Of a stretch of DNA of 52,075 bases, positions 7,854 to 16,106 are shown piece after piece (the stretch's first letter is position 1; every line of letters starts with the position of its first letter). The position numbers and the translations under genes were made by a program. The notes under the pieces are model-generated. The model was not told the origin of the DNA and did not search any database. It saw only the letters and a list, made by a program, of their open reading frames with translations. This DNA comes from Armatimonadota bacterium (GTDB lineage: Bacteria; Armatimonadota; Fimbriimonadia; Fimbriimonadales; Fimbriimonadaceae): contig JAKOXK010000016.1 of assembly GCA_029781035.1 (NCBI GenBank), forward strand, positions 1-52,075, written 5' to 3'.

Positions 7854-9038
7854 CTAGACGGCTTTCACGGGCGAGAGCTTGGACAATCTCGAAAGCGCGT
7901 CCTCCAGCACGTCGTCTTCCAGCGCCAGGCAGAAGCGGATCCAGGGTGCACGGCTCGGATCCCTCACGAAATCGCTCGATGGTACGGCTCCCACGCCGGT
8001 GCTGGCAATCATGCGGGACACGAACGTCGTACTGTCGACCCCAGGGGCCAGCTGATCGTAACGTGAAAGCAGGTAGTAGGCCCCTTCCGGAACATACGGG
8101 TCCATGCCAACCTCACGCAGTCCGGCGACAAAGCGGTCGCGCTTGCCCTGATATTTGTCAGACAAGTCTGAGTAGAAACGGTCAGGGAAGTTCCGGACGC
8201 CTCGCGCCACCGCTTCTTGAAGCGGTGCTGGGGCACACACGTAGATCGCGTCCATTACCGCGGCCATCGGCTCGGCGATCGCTGCCGGAGCGACGGCGTA
8301 GCCTATCCGCCAGCCTGTGATGCTGAACGTCTTGCTGTATCCGCCCATCGTGACCGTCCTGTCACGGAGCTCTGCCAGCGAAGCTGGGGACACATGGCGG
8401 CGTCCATCAAAGACCATGTACTCGTAGATCTCGTCGGTCACGACCAGAGTCTCGTACGGCTCGATCACCCCGGCCAGAGCCCGTAGTTCCTCTTCACTGA
8501 AGACCTTTCCCGAGGGGTTGCCCGGTGTGTTGACCAGCACGAACTTGGTCTTCTCTGAAACGGCTTCGGCCAGGGCGTTCACATCGAAAGACCAGTCCGG
8601 CTCTCTCAAGGCAATGGTGTGGATCTTGGCGCCATACCGCTTGAGGCATTGGACGTGGTACGGGTACGTCGGTTCGAAGACGACGACCTCGTTGCCGGGC
8701 TCGAGCAAGGTGGCGCAGACAGCCTCAAACGCACCGGTCGCTCCACAGGTGACAAGGACCTCGGTCTCCGGATCAAGCCCGCAGATCCCGTTGTGGTGTT
8801 CCAGCTTGTAGGCGAGTGCTTCCCGAAGCGATGACAACCCACGTGGATTTGTGTATCGGTTGACCCCCTCGTGCGCGGCCCGCGAGGCCTGCTCGAGGAC
8901 GTACTCGGGCACGGGGAGTTGGCAGACGCCTTGTCCGAGGTTGATGCCACCAACTTTCTGCACCTCGAGCGTGATCTGGCGCAAAGCGGGCGATTGGAAA
9001 GACCTTGCCTGTCGCGTGAGCAGGTTTCCGTGTTCCAT
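7854..9038 (-). CDS. Class I/II PLP aminotransferase, candidate methionine-salvage transaminase
   Basis: 394 aa, fold type I aminotransferase. Visible marks are 'GGINLGQGVCQLPVP', 'YTNPRGLSSLREALA', 'VTCGATGAFEAV', 'NTPGNPSGKVFS', the PLP lysine in 'GGYSKTFSITGWRIGY', and the carboxylate-binding Arg in 'WIRFCLALED'. It resembles the YbdL/kynurenine aminotransferase group, whose members transaminate methionine. It is divergent from mtnBDC across only 70 bp, so the inferred role is the last step, 2-oxo-4-methylthiobutanoate to methionine (MtnE). Substrate cannot be fixed from sequence. A TAGTAT box lies 16 nt before the ATG. Confidence 0.8.
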   Translation of the reverse strand: MEHGNLLTRQARSFQSPALRQITLEVQKVGGINLGQGVCQLPVPEYVLEQASRAAHEGVNRYTNPRGLSSLREALAYKLEHHNGICGLDPETEVLVTCGATGAFEAVCATLLEPGNEVVVFEPTYPYHVQCLKRYGAKIHTIALREPDWSFDVNALAEAVSEKTKFVLVNTPGNPSGKVFSEEELRALAGVIEPYETLVVTDEIYEYMVFDGRRHVSPASLAELRDRTVTMGGYSKTFSITGWRIGYAVAPAAIAEPMAAVMDAIYVCAPAPLQEAVARGVRNFPDRFYSDLSDKYQGKRDRFVAGLREVGMDPYVPEGAYYLLSRYDQLAPGVDSTTFVSRMIASTGVGAVPSSDFVRDPSRAPWIRFCLALEDDVLEDALSRLSKLSPVKAV

Positions 9039-9095
9039 GTCAGATCCGTAAGGATACTAGAAGGCCCCTGACCCGGCCCATCTTGACGATGACGT

Positions 9096-9101
9096 CATAA
9101 T
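9096..9101 (+). promoter_or_regulatory. -10 box (CATAAT) of the mtnBDC operon
   Basis: GTCATAATC is followed by 7 nt to the GTG start of mtnB. A TTGACG exists upstream but only 7 nt before the box, so it is not a properly spaced -35. Confidence 0.45.
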
Positions 9102-9108
9102 CCGCCGG

Positions 9109-9717
9109 GTGGAAGAGGCACTTCGAACCGAGCTCACTACCCTCATCCATTTCATTTACCATCGAGGATGGGCACCAGGGACAGGTGGCAACTTCAGCCG
9201 AGTGCTGTCCCGGGATCCGTTCCGGCTGCTCATCACCCCTACTGGCATCGACAAGGGCAAGCTGCACGTCCACCAACTCCTGATCGTTGACCAAAATGCC
9301 GAGGTCGTTCAGGGGAACCTGCGCCCTTCGGCAGAGACATGGCTCCACATCCCTATCGTCGAAGAGACCGGGGCCGATGTCGTGCTTCACACGCACTCGA
9401 GTTGGAACACGCTTGCCTCTCTGACGCCCGCGCCCGCCTTCCAGATCTCAGGCTTTGAAATGCTCAAGGGTCTTTCCGGAGTGACGACGCACGAACACCG
9501 CGAGACCATTCCGATCCTCGAAAACTCCCAAGACATACCCGCTTTGAGCCGAGTTCTCCGTCAGACTCTTCGTGACCAACCTGAGGTCCACGCGGTTCTT
9601 CTGCGAGGTCACGGACTCTACACCTGGGGCTGTGATATATTCGAAGCCCAACGCCACCTTGAGGTCTTGGAGTTTCTCTTCGAATTGACCTGGAGGGGCC
9701 GCAACCTGGAGGCATAG
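9109..9717 (+). CDS. mtnB: Methylthioribulose-1-phosphate dehydratase
   Basis: 202 aa, class II aldolase/adducin fold. It dehydrates 5-methylthioribulose-1-P to 2,3-diketo-5-methylthiopentyl-1-P in methionine salvage. Visible: the N-terminal 'GWAPGTGGNFSRVL', 'ITPTGIDKG', 'PSAETWLH', the zinc ligands 'HTHSSWN' (His94 and His96) and 'LLRGHGLYTWG' carrying the third His. It starts at a GTG that fits the family N-terminus. Its stop abuts mtnD with no gap. Confidence 0.93.
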   Translation: MEEALRTELTTLIHFIYHRGWAPGTGGNFSRVLSRDPFRLLITPTGIDKGKLHVHQLLIVDQNAEVVQGNLRPSAETWLHIPIVEETGADVVLHTHSSWNTLASLTPAPAFQISGFEMLKGLSGVTTHEHRETIPILENSQDIPALSRVLRQTLRDQPEVHAVLLRGHGLYTWGCDIFEAQRHLEVLEFLFELTWRGRNLEA

Positions 9718-10284
9718 ATGGCAACGCTACGGATTCCCGATCAAGACGTGACGATCACCGACTACGATGAGATCAAGTCCCGTCTGGCAGACATCGGGAT
9801 TGGATACGAAGTGTGGAAACCCAAGTTCCAACTTGAGCAGTCGGCCTCGAGCGAACAGGTGCTAGAAGCCTTCGCTGAGCAAATCAACCAATTGAAGTCG
9901 GAAGGCGGCTACGTGACGGCCGATGTGATCGACCTCTTTCCCGACACGCCGAACTTGGATGCGATGTTGGCGAAGTTCAGTCGCGAGCACTGGCACGATG
10001 AAGACGAAGTCCGGTTCATCATCGAAGGCCGCGGCGTGTTCCACATCCATCCCAAAGAAGGCGAAGTCGTCGCTCTGGAAGTCGAGGAGGGCGACTTGGC
10101 CCGCGTGCCAGCGGGAACTTGGCACTGGTTCGACCTTTGTCAAGAAAAGAGAATTCGGGCCATCAGGCTCTTTCAAGACCCTTCGGGATGGACACCTCGG
10201 TACACCGACAGCGGTGTGGACAAGGGCTATCTGCCGGTCTGCATGGGGATTTCCTTCATTCCGCCCCAACTGGCCCAGCTCTGA
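9718..10284 (+). CDS. mtnD: Acireductone dioxygenase (cupin)
   Basis: 188 aa, converting acireductone plus O2 to 2-oxo-4-methylthiobutanoate and formate (Fe form). The metal ligands are all visible: His91, His93 and Glu97 in 'HWHDEDEVR' and His136 in 'GTWHWFD'. '[11 protein letters not shown]' is the cupin core. Ni- versus Fe-type specificity cannot be read from sequence. It is the second gene of the operon and immediately follows the mtnB stop. Confidence 0.95.
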   Translation: MATLRIPDQDVTITDYDEIKSRLADIGIGYEVWKPKFQLEQSASSEQVLEAFAEQINQLKSEGGYVTADVIDLFPDTPNLDAMLAKFSREHWHDEDEVRFIIEGRGVFHIHPKEGEVVALEVEEGDLARVPAGTWHWFDLCQEKRIRAIRLFQDPSGWTPRYTDSGVDKGYLPVCMGISFIPPQLAQL

Positions 10285-10286
10285 GG

Positions 10287-10961
10287 ATGCACCCGAAGGC
10301 ATTCCTACTCGATATCGAGGGCACCACGACGCCGGTCGACTTTGTCACAAAGACGCTCTTTCCGTTTGCCAGGCGCGGGTTGTCTCGGTACGTGTCCGAC
10401 CATTGGGCGGATCCCGAACTTGAACTTGACGTGAGGGGCCTTGGCCGAGGTAACGCTCCGGACGAATTCAACGATCCAATCGCAGTGACAGATCGCCTCC
10501 TTGAGTTGATGGACGGCGACGTCAAATCGACTCCCCTCAAATCAATCCAGGGAAGAATCTGGGAGGAGGGATACCGGACCGGCCAACTCCAAGGTGCCGT
10601 GTATCCAGACGTTGAGCCTGCCCTACGCCGCTGGAGGGCCAGGGGCGCGACGATTCATATCTACTCATCGGGCAGTGTCCTGGCTCAGAAGCTTCTGTTC
10701 GGGCATTTGCCACAAGGCGACCTGACGCCACTGATCGACTCGTATTTCGACACGACGACAGGACCAAAGCGAGAAGCAACAAGCTACCGTCGGATAGCTG
10801 CTGCGATTGGCGCCTCAGCAGACCAGATCCTCTTCTTGAGCGACGTCCGCGAGGAAGTGGAGGCAGCTCGGGAAGCCGGACTGTCTGCCCGGATCGTTGT
10901 GCGCGAGGGCAACGTCGATAGGGACGCGTACGCGATCTGCACCTTCGACGACATCGAGTAG
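10287..10961 (+). CDS. mtnC: Enolase-phosphatase E1
   Basis: 224 aa, HAD superfamily. It enolises and dephosphorylates diketomethylthiopentyl-1-P to acireductone. HAD motif I is 'FLLDIEGTTTPVDFV' with the nucleophile Asp near residue 9. 'IHIYSSGSVLAQKLLFGH' is motif II, 'TTGPKREATSYRRIA' carries the motif III Lys, and 'ILFLSDVREEVEAA' is motif IV. The start is the ATG at 10287, 2 nt after the mtnD stop, with GAGG just upstream. Confidence 0.94.
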   Translation: MHPKAFLLDIEGTTTPVDFVTKTLFPFARRGLSRYVSDHWADPELELDVRGLGRGNAPDEFNDPIAVTDRLLELMDGDVKSTPLKSIQGRIWEEGYRTGQLQGAVYPDVEPALRRWRARGATIHIYSSGSVLAQKLLFGHLPQGDLTPLIDSYFDTTTGPKREATSYRRIAAAIGASADQILFLSDVREEVEAAREAGLSARIVVREGNVDRDAYAICTFDDIE

Positions 10962-11003
10962 CGGCCAATACACGACATTCATCGACTGCCACACCACACG
11001 CCA

Positions 11004-12488
11004 CTAGCAGAACTGGAATTCCGGAGAGCCGAACATAAGCCGACAGACTGCGGCCGCGACCCCTCCCGCGTTGGCCTGTGTGACCGCCCCCCCGCTCGCA
11101 TCGCTCGCCGCCTTGACGAGCTGGTCGACTTTCGATCCGGGCAAGTGGGCATCGAAAACGGAGACGAGCCGCGCGACGACGCCGTGGGGCGTCGGGTCTG
11201 CGGCCACGAGGGGGAACACTGGATACCGGATACTTGCTGCACCGCCCTTGGGCGCACCTTTGGCCGCTCCTGCGCCAGGCCCTTGCGCGTCACCAAAGAG
11301 TCGGTCAGCCCACTTCATCCGCTCGACCATGGTCGCCGAACTGATCCAGTGGTTGCCGTACTTCCACCCGGACACGTCCGGCGGATACAGGAGCTCCATC
11401 CCCATCGCTTTTGTCCCCTGCATCGCAATCACAGCCGGGCCTGCAGCCCGGATGCCTTGGATGGTTTCGTCGTCCGCCAGCCGCGTCGCCAAATTCGATC
11501 CTAGGCCGAGTTCCCGCAGTGTCGAGAAGCAGAAAGTGACAGGATTCTTGATCAAGCCTTGTTCGGCCCTCGGCGAAAAGAACTCAGGAGACTCAACGAT
11601 CGCTCGAACCAGAACTTTGATGTCGAGGCCACTTTCCCTGAACCGCTTGGCGACCCGCTCCACCACCTCAGGTTCGGGGTCGGCGTAGGCGAACCACGTC
11701 CAGGCCTTTTGCGCCAAGAACACGGCCGTTCGGGGACTCGAGCAAAGGATCCGGAGGATGTCGTCACCGTCAAAGTTCCCGGATTGACCGAGATACGTCT
11801 TGGAACCGTCGTCGTGCTGATCCTCTCGGAAAATGAAGCCTATTCTCGGAGCTGCCTGCCCTGCCTTCAACTTGGGGCGACCGGCGGGCTTGGCAGGTTC
11901 TACTACCCGGTTGCCCCGTTGAATGCCATAGGTCCATCCTGTAAAGGCCCTGGCGCCCTCCTTGACGTCCTGCTCGGTATAGTTTCCCACGCCCAGGGTG
12001 AAGAGCTCCATCACCTCTCGGGCAAAGTTCTCGTTAGGCTTGCCCTTCTTGTTCTCATGGTTGTCGAGCCAGTAGAGCATCGCAGGGTCTTTGCTGATAT
12101 TCGTTAGAAGATCCTGAAATCTCCCCGCGCAATGGTTGCGCAGACACTCAACATGATCGTGCATCGCTCCAACCGCGTCCACTTTTTCCGCGCTGGTGGC
12201 GAAATGGTTGTGCCAAAAGACAGTGAGTGCGGCTTCAAGAGGACGGTTTGTTGTCAGAAGACGGGCATACCACCAGGCTTGGACACTCTTCATGTTGACG
12301 AGGCCCTTGTTGTTCGCGAAGCGGTCGAGATCGATCTCTGGGTCGGTGACCGAGTCAAAAGCCAGCAACTTGTCCAGGGCTCCCGGAAGACCTCCCTGGA
12401 CGTAGTAATCCAGTTCCTGTTCGCTGGCCCCAAGTCCAAACCTGCGGAGGACATGGGCGACTTTCTCACGGTCAGTCGTGAACGGCAT
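11004..12488 (-). CDS. DUF1800 family protein
   Basis: 494 aa with clear DUF1800 features: the N-terminal 'KVAHVLRRFGLGAS', then 'WWYARLLTTNRPLEAALTVF', 'WHNHFATSAEKV', 'NENFAREVMELFTLGVG' and 'YTEQDVKEGARAFTGW', and near the C-terminus 'YPPDVSGWKYGNHWIS'. The biochemical role of the family is not established. It often sits next to a DUF1501 gene, but here the nearest DUF1501 genes are about 10 and 24 kb away. No classical signal peptide is visible at the chosen start. A large inverted repeat lies between it and the upstream small gene. Confidence 0.85.
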   Translation of the reverse strand: MPFTTDREKVAHVLRRFGLGASEQELDYYVQGGLPGALDKLLAFDSVTDPEIDLDRFANNKGLVNMKSVQAWWYARLLTTNRPLEAALTVFWHNHFATSAEKVDAVGAMHDHVECLRNHCAGRFQDLLTNISKDPAMLYWLDNHENKKGKPNENFAREVMELFTLGVGNYTEQDVKEGARAFTGWTYGIQRGNRVVEPAKPAGRPKLKAGQAAPRIGFIFREDQHDDGSKTYLGQSGNFDGDDILRILCSSPRTAVFLAQKAWTWFAYADPEPEVVERVAKRFRESGLDIKVLVRAIVESPEFFSPRAEQGLIKNPVTFCFSTLRELGLGSNLATRLADDETIQGIRAAGPAVIAMQGTKAMGMELLYPPDVSGWKYGNHWISSATMVERMKWADRLFGDAQGPGAGAAKGAPKGGAASIRYPVFPLVAADPTPHGVVARLVSVFDAHLPGSKVDQLVKAASDASGGAVTQANAGGVAAAVCRLMFGSPEFQFC

Positions 12489-12501
12489 GTCCTTAAAGAC
12501 G

Positions 12502-12534
12502 AAGGACGCCCGCTCAGGTTCAGCCGGCGTCCTT
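12502..12534. repeat. Strong hairpin between the small basic protein gene and the DUF1800 gene
   Basis: AAGGACGCC (12502-12510) pairs with GGCGTCCTT (12526-12534), 9 bp perfect, and inner GCT/AGC extends the stem past one C-C mismatch. There is no T-run on either strand. On the minus strand it ends 13 nt before the DUF1800 start, so it could be a terminator of the upstream gene or a leader structure that affects translation. Confidence 0.55.
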
Positions 12535-12578
12535 GAGTGTGTCGGGCCCCAATCCCCCGAGGTTGAGGCGTGGGGGCG

Positions 12579-12773
12579 TCAGACTTCTTTGACGTTCGTC
12601 GATTTGAAGGTCGCTTCGTTGACGAACTTGAACAGCTTGCTGCCACCGTATTCGGCTGTGAGGGCGTAGCGAACCTGCTCGCCGTTCTTCGTTTTGCGGA
12701 CCATCTTGGTCTTGCGAACGTCCGAGTCGGGTACATCGACGTGAGACCGAGTCTTCAAGTTGTAAAACTTCAT
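12579..12773 (-). CDS. Small basic protein of unknown function
   Basis: 64 aa, rich in Lys/Arg ('DVRKTKMVRKTKNGEQVRY') with alternating beta-like segments ('RYALTAEYGGSKLFKFV'). No cysteines, no signal peptide, no membrane helix. I do not recognise the family; a small nucleic-acid-binding protein is possible but unproven. The start ATG has a good Shine-Dalgarno (AAAGGA, 6 nt before). It is divergent from the Fur-family gene, with a hairpin in the shared upstream region. Confidence 0.7.
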   Translation of the reverse strand: MKFYNLKTRSHVDVPDSDVRKTKMVRKTKNGEQVRYALTAEYGGSKLFKFVNEATFKSTNVKEV

Positions 12774-12812
12774 GATTGTTCCTTTAGCCTCGTGCGTGAG
12801 TTGGTCGACTCA

Positions 12813-12826
12813 GGTTCCTCTGAACC
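12813..12826. repeat. Small inverted repeat in the small-protein/fur divergent region
   Basis: GGTTC-CTCT-GAACC forms a perfect 5-bp stem with a 4-nt loop, about 40 nt upstream of the small-protein start. Another GGTTC on the minus strand lies next to it. It could be a leader hairpin or an operator half-site pair for the adjacent Fur-family regulator. Confidence 0.3.
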
Positions 12827-12915
12827 CGACCGAACCAAACTGAGTGTGAGTTTGCACGTTCGAGACAGGCTCACGCAAGGCTTTGGGCGGTTTTTGGCCC
12901 AGGAATCCCACGAGG

Positions 12916-12921
12916 TAGCAT
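12916..12921 (+). promoter_or_regulatory. -10 box (TAGCAT) of the Fur-family gene
   Basis: TAGCAT is followed by 6 nt and the ATG at 12928, the same arrangement as other leaderless candidates here. Confidence 0.35.
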
Positions 12922-12927
12922 CAAAAC

Positions 12928-13404
12928 ATGAGGGTCAGCCGCCGAAGAGGGGCCATTGTCGTGGCTCAGACCGGCTTTGAGGCGGTCGCAATCAAGCGGC
13001 TCCAGCAGGCTGGACACCGCATCACGGTGCCCAGAGTCCAGGTCGCGAGGATCCTTTCTCGGGCCGACCGGCCCTTGACGGCCTATGGCGTCCACCAGGA
13101 GATCGTGGCCAACGGCGGAAGGGCCGACGTAGTGACTGTCTACAGGGTTCTTGGTACTTTGGTCGAGCTGGGGCTCGTCCATCACATTGGTGTCGTGGAC
13201 GGGTACATGGCTTGTAGCTTGAACGAGTCACACGAGGAGGACACGGAGCACGTTGTCTGTACGAGTTGTGGCCGGGTCACGGAGTTGCCACTTCCCCACG
13301 AAGTCGCTGAGCGCACGGCAGCCCAGTTGAATGAACTGGGCTACTCGCATGCGCAGACCCGGGTCGAGATACTGGCCGTCTGCCCGGCCTGTGCCGTTGA
13401 ATGA
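12928..13404 (+). CDS. Fur-family metalloregulator
   Basis: 158 aa. A winged helix (about 20-90) includes 'GHRITVPRVQVARILSRADR' and 'VVTVYRVLGTLVELGLVHH'. The C-terminal dimerisation domain has two CxxC pairs, 'CTSCG' and 'CPAC', which bind the structural zinc. His residues at 'NESHEEDTEHVV' are candidate sensor ligands. Whether it senses Fe, Zn, Mn or peroxide cannot be read. The start at 12928 gives an N-terminal extension; a GTG at 12961 is an alternative. It is convergent with the HtrA gene, separated by a strong hairpin. Confidence 0.88.
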   Translation: MRVSRRRGAIVVAQTGFEAVAIKRLQQAGHRITVPRVQVARILSRADRPLTAYGVHQEIVANGGRADVVTVYRVLGTLVELGLVHHIGVVDGYMACSLNESHEEDTEHVVCTSCGRVTELPLPHEVAERTAAQLNELGYSHAQTRVEILAVCPACAVE

Positions 13405-13405
13405 G

Positions 13406-13435
13406 CAACGCGCGGATCGTTGGATCCGCGCGTTG
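13406..13435. terminator. Bidirectional hairpin between convergent fur-like and htrA-like genes
   Basis: CAACGCGCGGATC (13406-13418) and GATCCGCGCGTTG (13423-13435) form a perfect 13-bp stem with a GTTG loop, directly after the fur-like stop and 17 nt beyond the htrA-like stop. No U-tract on either side, so it may act without one or block read-through from both sides. Confidence 0.65.
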
Positions 13436-13452
13436 ACAGAAGTGGGCTTTGC

Positions 13453-14991
13453 TTACTCGAACGGCACCGTGACCGTGTAGGCCGACGAGTTTCCGTTCCG
13501 GAATCTGTCGAACTTGACCGTCACTTGGTCGCCCCAGTTCACGCCCGACATCGAGTCCATGACGTCTTGGACGTCCGAGATCTTCTTGCCGTTGACCTCA
13601 GTCAAGACATCGCCAACCTGCATGTTCACCTTGGAAGCGAAGGAGCCGTCATTGACTGAAGTCACCACAACTCCATTGACTCCTGCAGGAATGCCGAACT
13701 GCTTCTTGAGCGTGCCGTCCAACTGCTGCACCATGACGCCAAGCCTTGGTTTGCCGCTGTGGGGAGACTTCGGCTGGTCGTTCGGTGCCTGATCAGGCTG
13801 GTTGAAGAACGGTTGGACGTCTCCGAACGGGTTCACCTGGCCCCTCGGAGAGGTCTGCTGAGTCTCCTTCGGGGGAGCCGCCAGTTTCACGCTCGCCGTC
13901 TTGGTCTGACCATCATGGACATACGTCACGTTGACTGTCTCATTCGGTGAGTGCCTGTACATCGCGATTCGCAGGTCGATCTCGTTCGTGACCGGGTTTT
14001 TGTCGATCTGGGTGATGACGTCCTTATCACGCAAACCAGCTTTGTAGGCCGGGGAACCTGGCTCGACGGAAAGTGCATAGGCGCCACCGTCCATGTGCCA
14101 GTCTTTCTTTTCGAACGGCTTGAGGTCGCGGGGATTGACGCCCAGCATGCCACGGTCGAACTTGCCCGTATCGATGAGCTTGTCGGCAACCGCCTTGACG
14201 ACGTTGCTGGGAATCGCAAAACCGATCCCAGCGTTCGAGCCATTGGTGCTGTTTATCGCTGAATTGACACCGATCACGTCGCCATCCACGTTGATGAGCG
14301 GCCCACCACTATTGCCCGGGTTGATCGAGGCGTCTGTCTGAATCAGACCGGAATAGACGCGAACCTGGCCCGTGCTGGGATCGGGAATCTGTCCCAAGCG
14401 GCCTACTGCACTGACATGTCCGATCGTCACCGTGTCCTCAAGGCCGAACGGCGCACCGATGGCCAAGGCAAGCTGCCCGACACGGACTTGCCCGCTGTTA
14501 GCTAAGGCCAGGGTCGGCAGATCTCTCTGGTCGACTTTGACCACGGCCAGATCGAGTTGAGGGTCGTTCGCGTGGGTCACTTTGCCAATCAGCTCACGTC
14601 CGTCGGCGAGGACGACCTTGACTTTGTCGTTGCCCGCGACCACGTGGTCGTTGGTGACGATCCACCCGTCAGAGCGGTAGACAAAGCCCGAACCTGACTT
14701 GCTTCCCTGAAGCTGTGCCATTGGGTCATTGGAGGCTTTGTCGTCCGTTTCAGACGTGATGAAGACGACGCCTTGCGAGGCGGCTTCTGACAGTGCCGAG
14801 AAAGTCTGGTCCAATTGCTTGAGCGTGGACATGTCGACACCGGTCGAGAGCCCAGCCGTTTTCAGCTTCACCGGCATGAGACTTCCCAAGACGGAAGTGC
14901 CAGGTCGGAAACTCTGACCCAGCACGACTCCACCCACAAGGAGCGCTCCCGCTCCGAGGATCAGCCAAGGTCGATTCATGAAACTACTCAT
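13453..14991 (-). CDS. HtrA/DegQ-type serine protease with two PDZ domains
   Basis: About 512 aa envelope protease/chaperone. An N-terminal membrane anchor ('WLILGAGALLVGGVVLGQ') is followed by the trypsin-like domain with His116 ('TNDHVV'), Asp147 ('LDLAVVKVD') and Ser228 ('GNSGGPL'). PDZ1 lies at about 290-370, then a Gln/Pro-rich linker, then PDZ2 at about 415-490. It sits last in the sigma/anti-sigma/RseB-like operon, as mucD does in Pseudomonas. The start ATG at 14991 is chosen from the membrane anchor; a GTG at 15027 and an ATG at 14979 are alternatives. It may also have its own ECF promoter. Confidence 0.92.
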   Translation of the reverse strand: MSSFMNRPWLILGAGALLVGGVVLGQSFRPGTSVLGSLMPVKLKTAGLSTGVDMSTLKQLDQTFSALSEAASQGVVFITSETDDKASNDPMAQLQGSKSGSGFVYRSDGWIVTNDHVVAGNDKVKVVLADGRELIGKVTHANDPQLDLAVVKVDQRDLPTLALANSGQVRVGQLALAIGAPFGLEDTVTIGHVSAVGRLGQIPDPSTGQVRVYSGLIQTDASINPGNSGGPLINVDGDVIGVNSAINSTNGSNAGIGFAIPSNVVKAVADKLIDTGKFDRGMLGVNPRDLKPFEKKDWHMDGGAYALSVEPGSPAYKAGLRDKDVITQIDKNPVTNEIDLRIAMYRHSPNETVNVTYVHDGQTKTASVKLAAPPKETQQTSPRGQVNPFGDVQPFFNQPDQAPNDQPKSPHSGKPRLGVMVQQLDGTLKKQFGIPAGVNGVVVTSVNDGSFASKVNMQVGDVLTEVNGKKISDVQDVMDSMSGVNWGDQVTVKFDRFRNGNSSAYTVTVPFE

Positions 14992-15093
14992 CTTTTGATT
15001 CCCAATTACCTCTATCGGAGGATTCACTACCCGAGTCGGACTTTTCGGCCATCTTGGGCTTTCGGCCTGGGAGTCCGACTGGAACTAAGAGAA

Positions 15094-15122
15094 CAAACGG
15101 CCTGGACCAATCGAGAAGTTCC
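15094..15122 (-). promoter_or_regulatory. Candidate ECF-sigma promoter before the HtrA-like gene
   Basis: On the minus strand GGAACTT (15122-15116), a 16-nt spacer, then CGTTTG (15099-15094). This matches the general ECF pattern (GGAAC-type -35, CGT-type -10). It begins just past the RseB-like stop and lies about 100 bp before the protease start. No expression data. Confidence 0.35.
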
Positions 15123-15127
15123 GAGTC

Positions 15128-16099
15128 CTAATCGCCCGGCTTCAGGAATCCGTCCAAGATTTTCCTAAGTGTGGACTCGGCAATCTGCTCGCCGGGCACA
15201 GATGTGATGCCGCACGAGACCCCGTACGCGTCTTCGCCCTTGAGCCTGATCTCGTTCGTCGGCTGCTGACGGTTCCGCCACTGGTACACGGTCAGGCTCG
15301 TCATGCCGTCCGATATCTTCACCATCACATAGGAGCGATTCCGTTCCGTGAACAGGTACGAACCCGAGATCTTGAACCCGAGAGGAAGTCTGTCCGGGAG
15401 CCGTGCGGAAAAGCCGACCGCATCCCGCGACTCGTCCGGCTTTGAAAACTTCCTTGGCCCCTCATGGCGCACGACATCGGCATCGCTGGCCTCCTCTGGC
15501 AAGCCAAAGTCGTCTATTGCGGCCAGCGGATCGAAGTCCACAGACTTGGTGTCGAACAGGACGACTCCTGTCGAGTCGTCGGCTCCAATGACGTACTTCA
15601 AGACGACGTCGTGAACGGTGTCCACATACATCCGTCTTGTCGGAATCTGCGACAGATTGGGCTCAATAATGAGCTCGCGGACACGTTGACCTGCGATGGT
15701 GTCCGATCCTCCCATGCGGACCTTGTAGTTCTGAGCCACCAGTTTCATGCGCCACTCGACGGTCGGCTGCATCAGATAGGGCGACGGTTGCACACTCAGA
15801 ATGTCGCGGTCCCTCAGGAAAGTCTTCAGGACTCGACCGTCGTCGATCGACACAATGTCGTTCCTCATAATCGGCGTGATGATCGTCGCCTTGATCCCCT
15901 TCCCTGCGACTGTCTGAACCTTGAGCTTCCATTCGCCGTTCCCGCCCCGGCCCGGCCTCGTCTCGATCCGCATATAGCTGACCGACCGCTGCTTCGAAAG
16001 GACTTGCCGCAACTTGGCAAGGGCATCGGTATCTTCCGACGCAAGTGCCGCCTGGAGGCTGAGGAATGCTGTGACGCAGAGGAGAGCGGTTTTGAGCAA
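15128..16099 (-). CDS. RseB/MucB-like periplasmic regulator
   Basis: About 323 aa. The start is a TTG at 16099 with TAAGG just before it, giving a signal peptide 'LLKTALLCVTAFLSLQAALA'. The N-terminal LolA-like sheet domain (about 25-205) and the C-terminal domain with 'GFSARLPDRLPLGFKISGSY' match the two-domain RseB/MucB architecture. In gamma-proteobacteria RseB binds the anti-sigma factor and senses mislocalised envelope components. The position right after the anti-sigma gene (8-nt gap) supports the same role here. Confidence 0.75.
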   Translation of the reverse strand: MLKTALLCVTAFLSLQAALASEDTDALAKLRQVLSKQRSVSYMRIETRPGRGGNGEWKLKVQTVAGKGIKATIITPIMRNDIVSIDDGRVLKTFLRDRDILSVQPSPYLMQPTVEWRMKLVAQNYKVRMGGSDTIAGQRVRELIIEPNLSQIPTRRMYVDTVHDVVLKYVIGADDSTGVVLFDTKSVDFDPLAAIDDFGLPEEASDADVVRHEGPRKFSKPDESRDAVGFSARLPDRLPLGFKISGSYLFTERNRSYVMVKISDGMTSLTVYQWRNRQQPTNEIRLKGEDAYGVSCGITSVPGEQIAESTLRKILDGFLKPGD

Positions 16100-16106
16100 G
16101 GCGACC

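Noticed and set aside
9083-9101. TTGACG and CATAAT as a classical sigma-70 promoter for mtnB
   Set aside because: The spacer is only 7 nt, far too short; only the -10-like box is kept.
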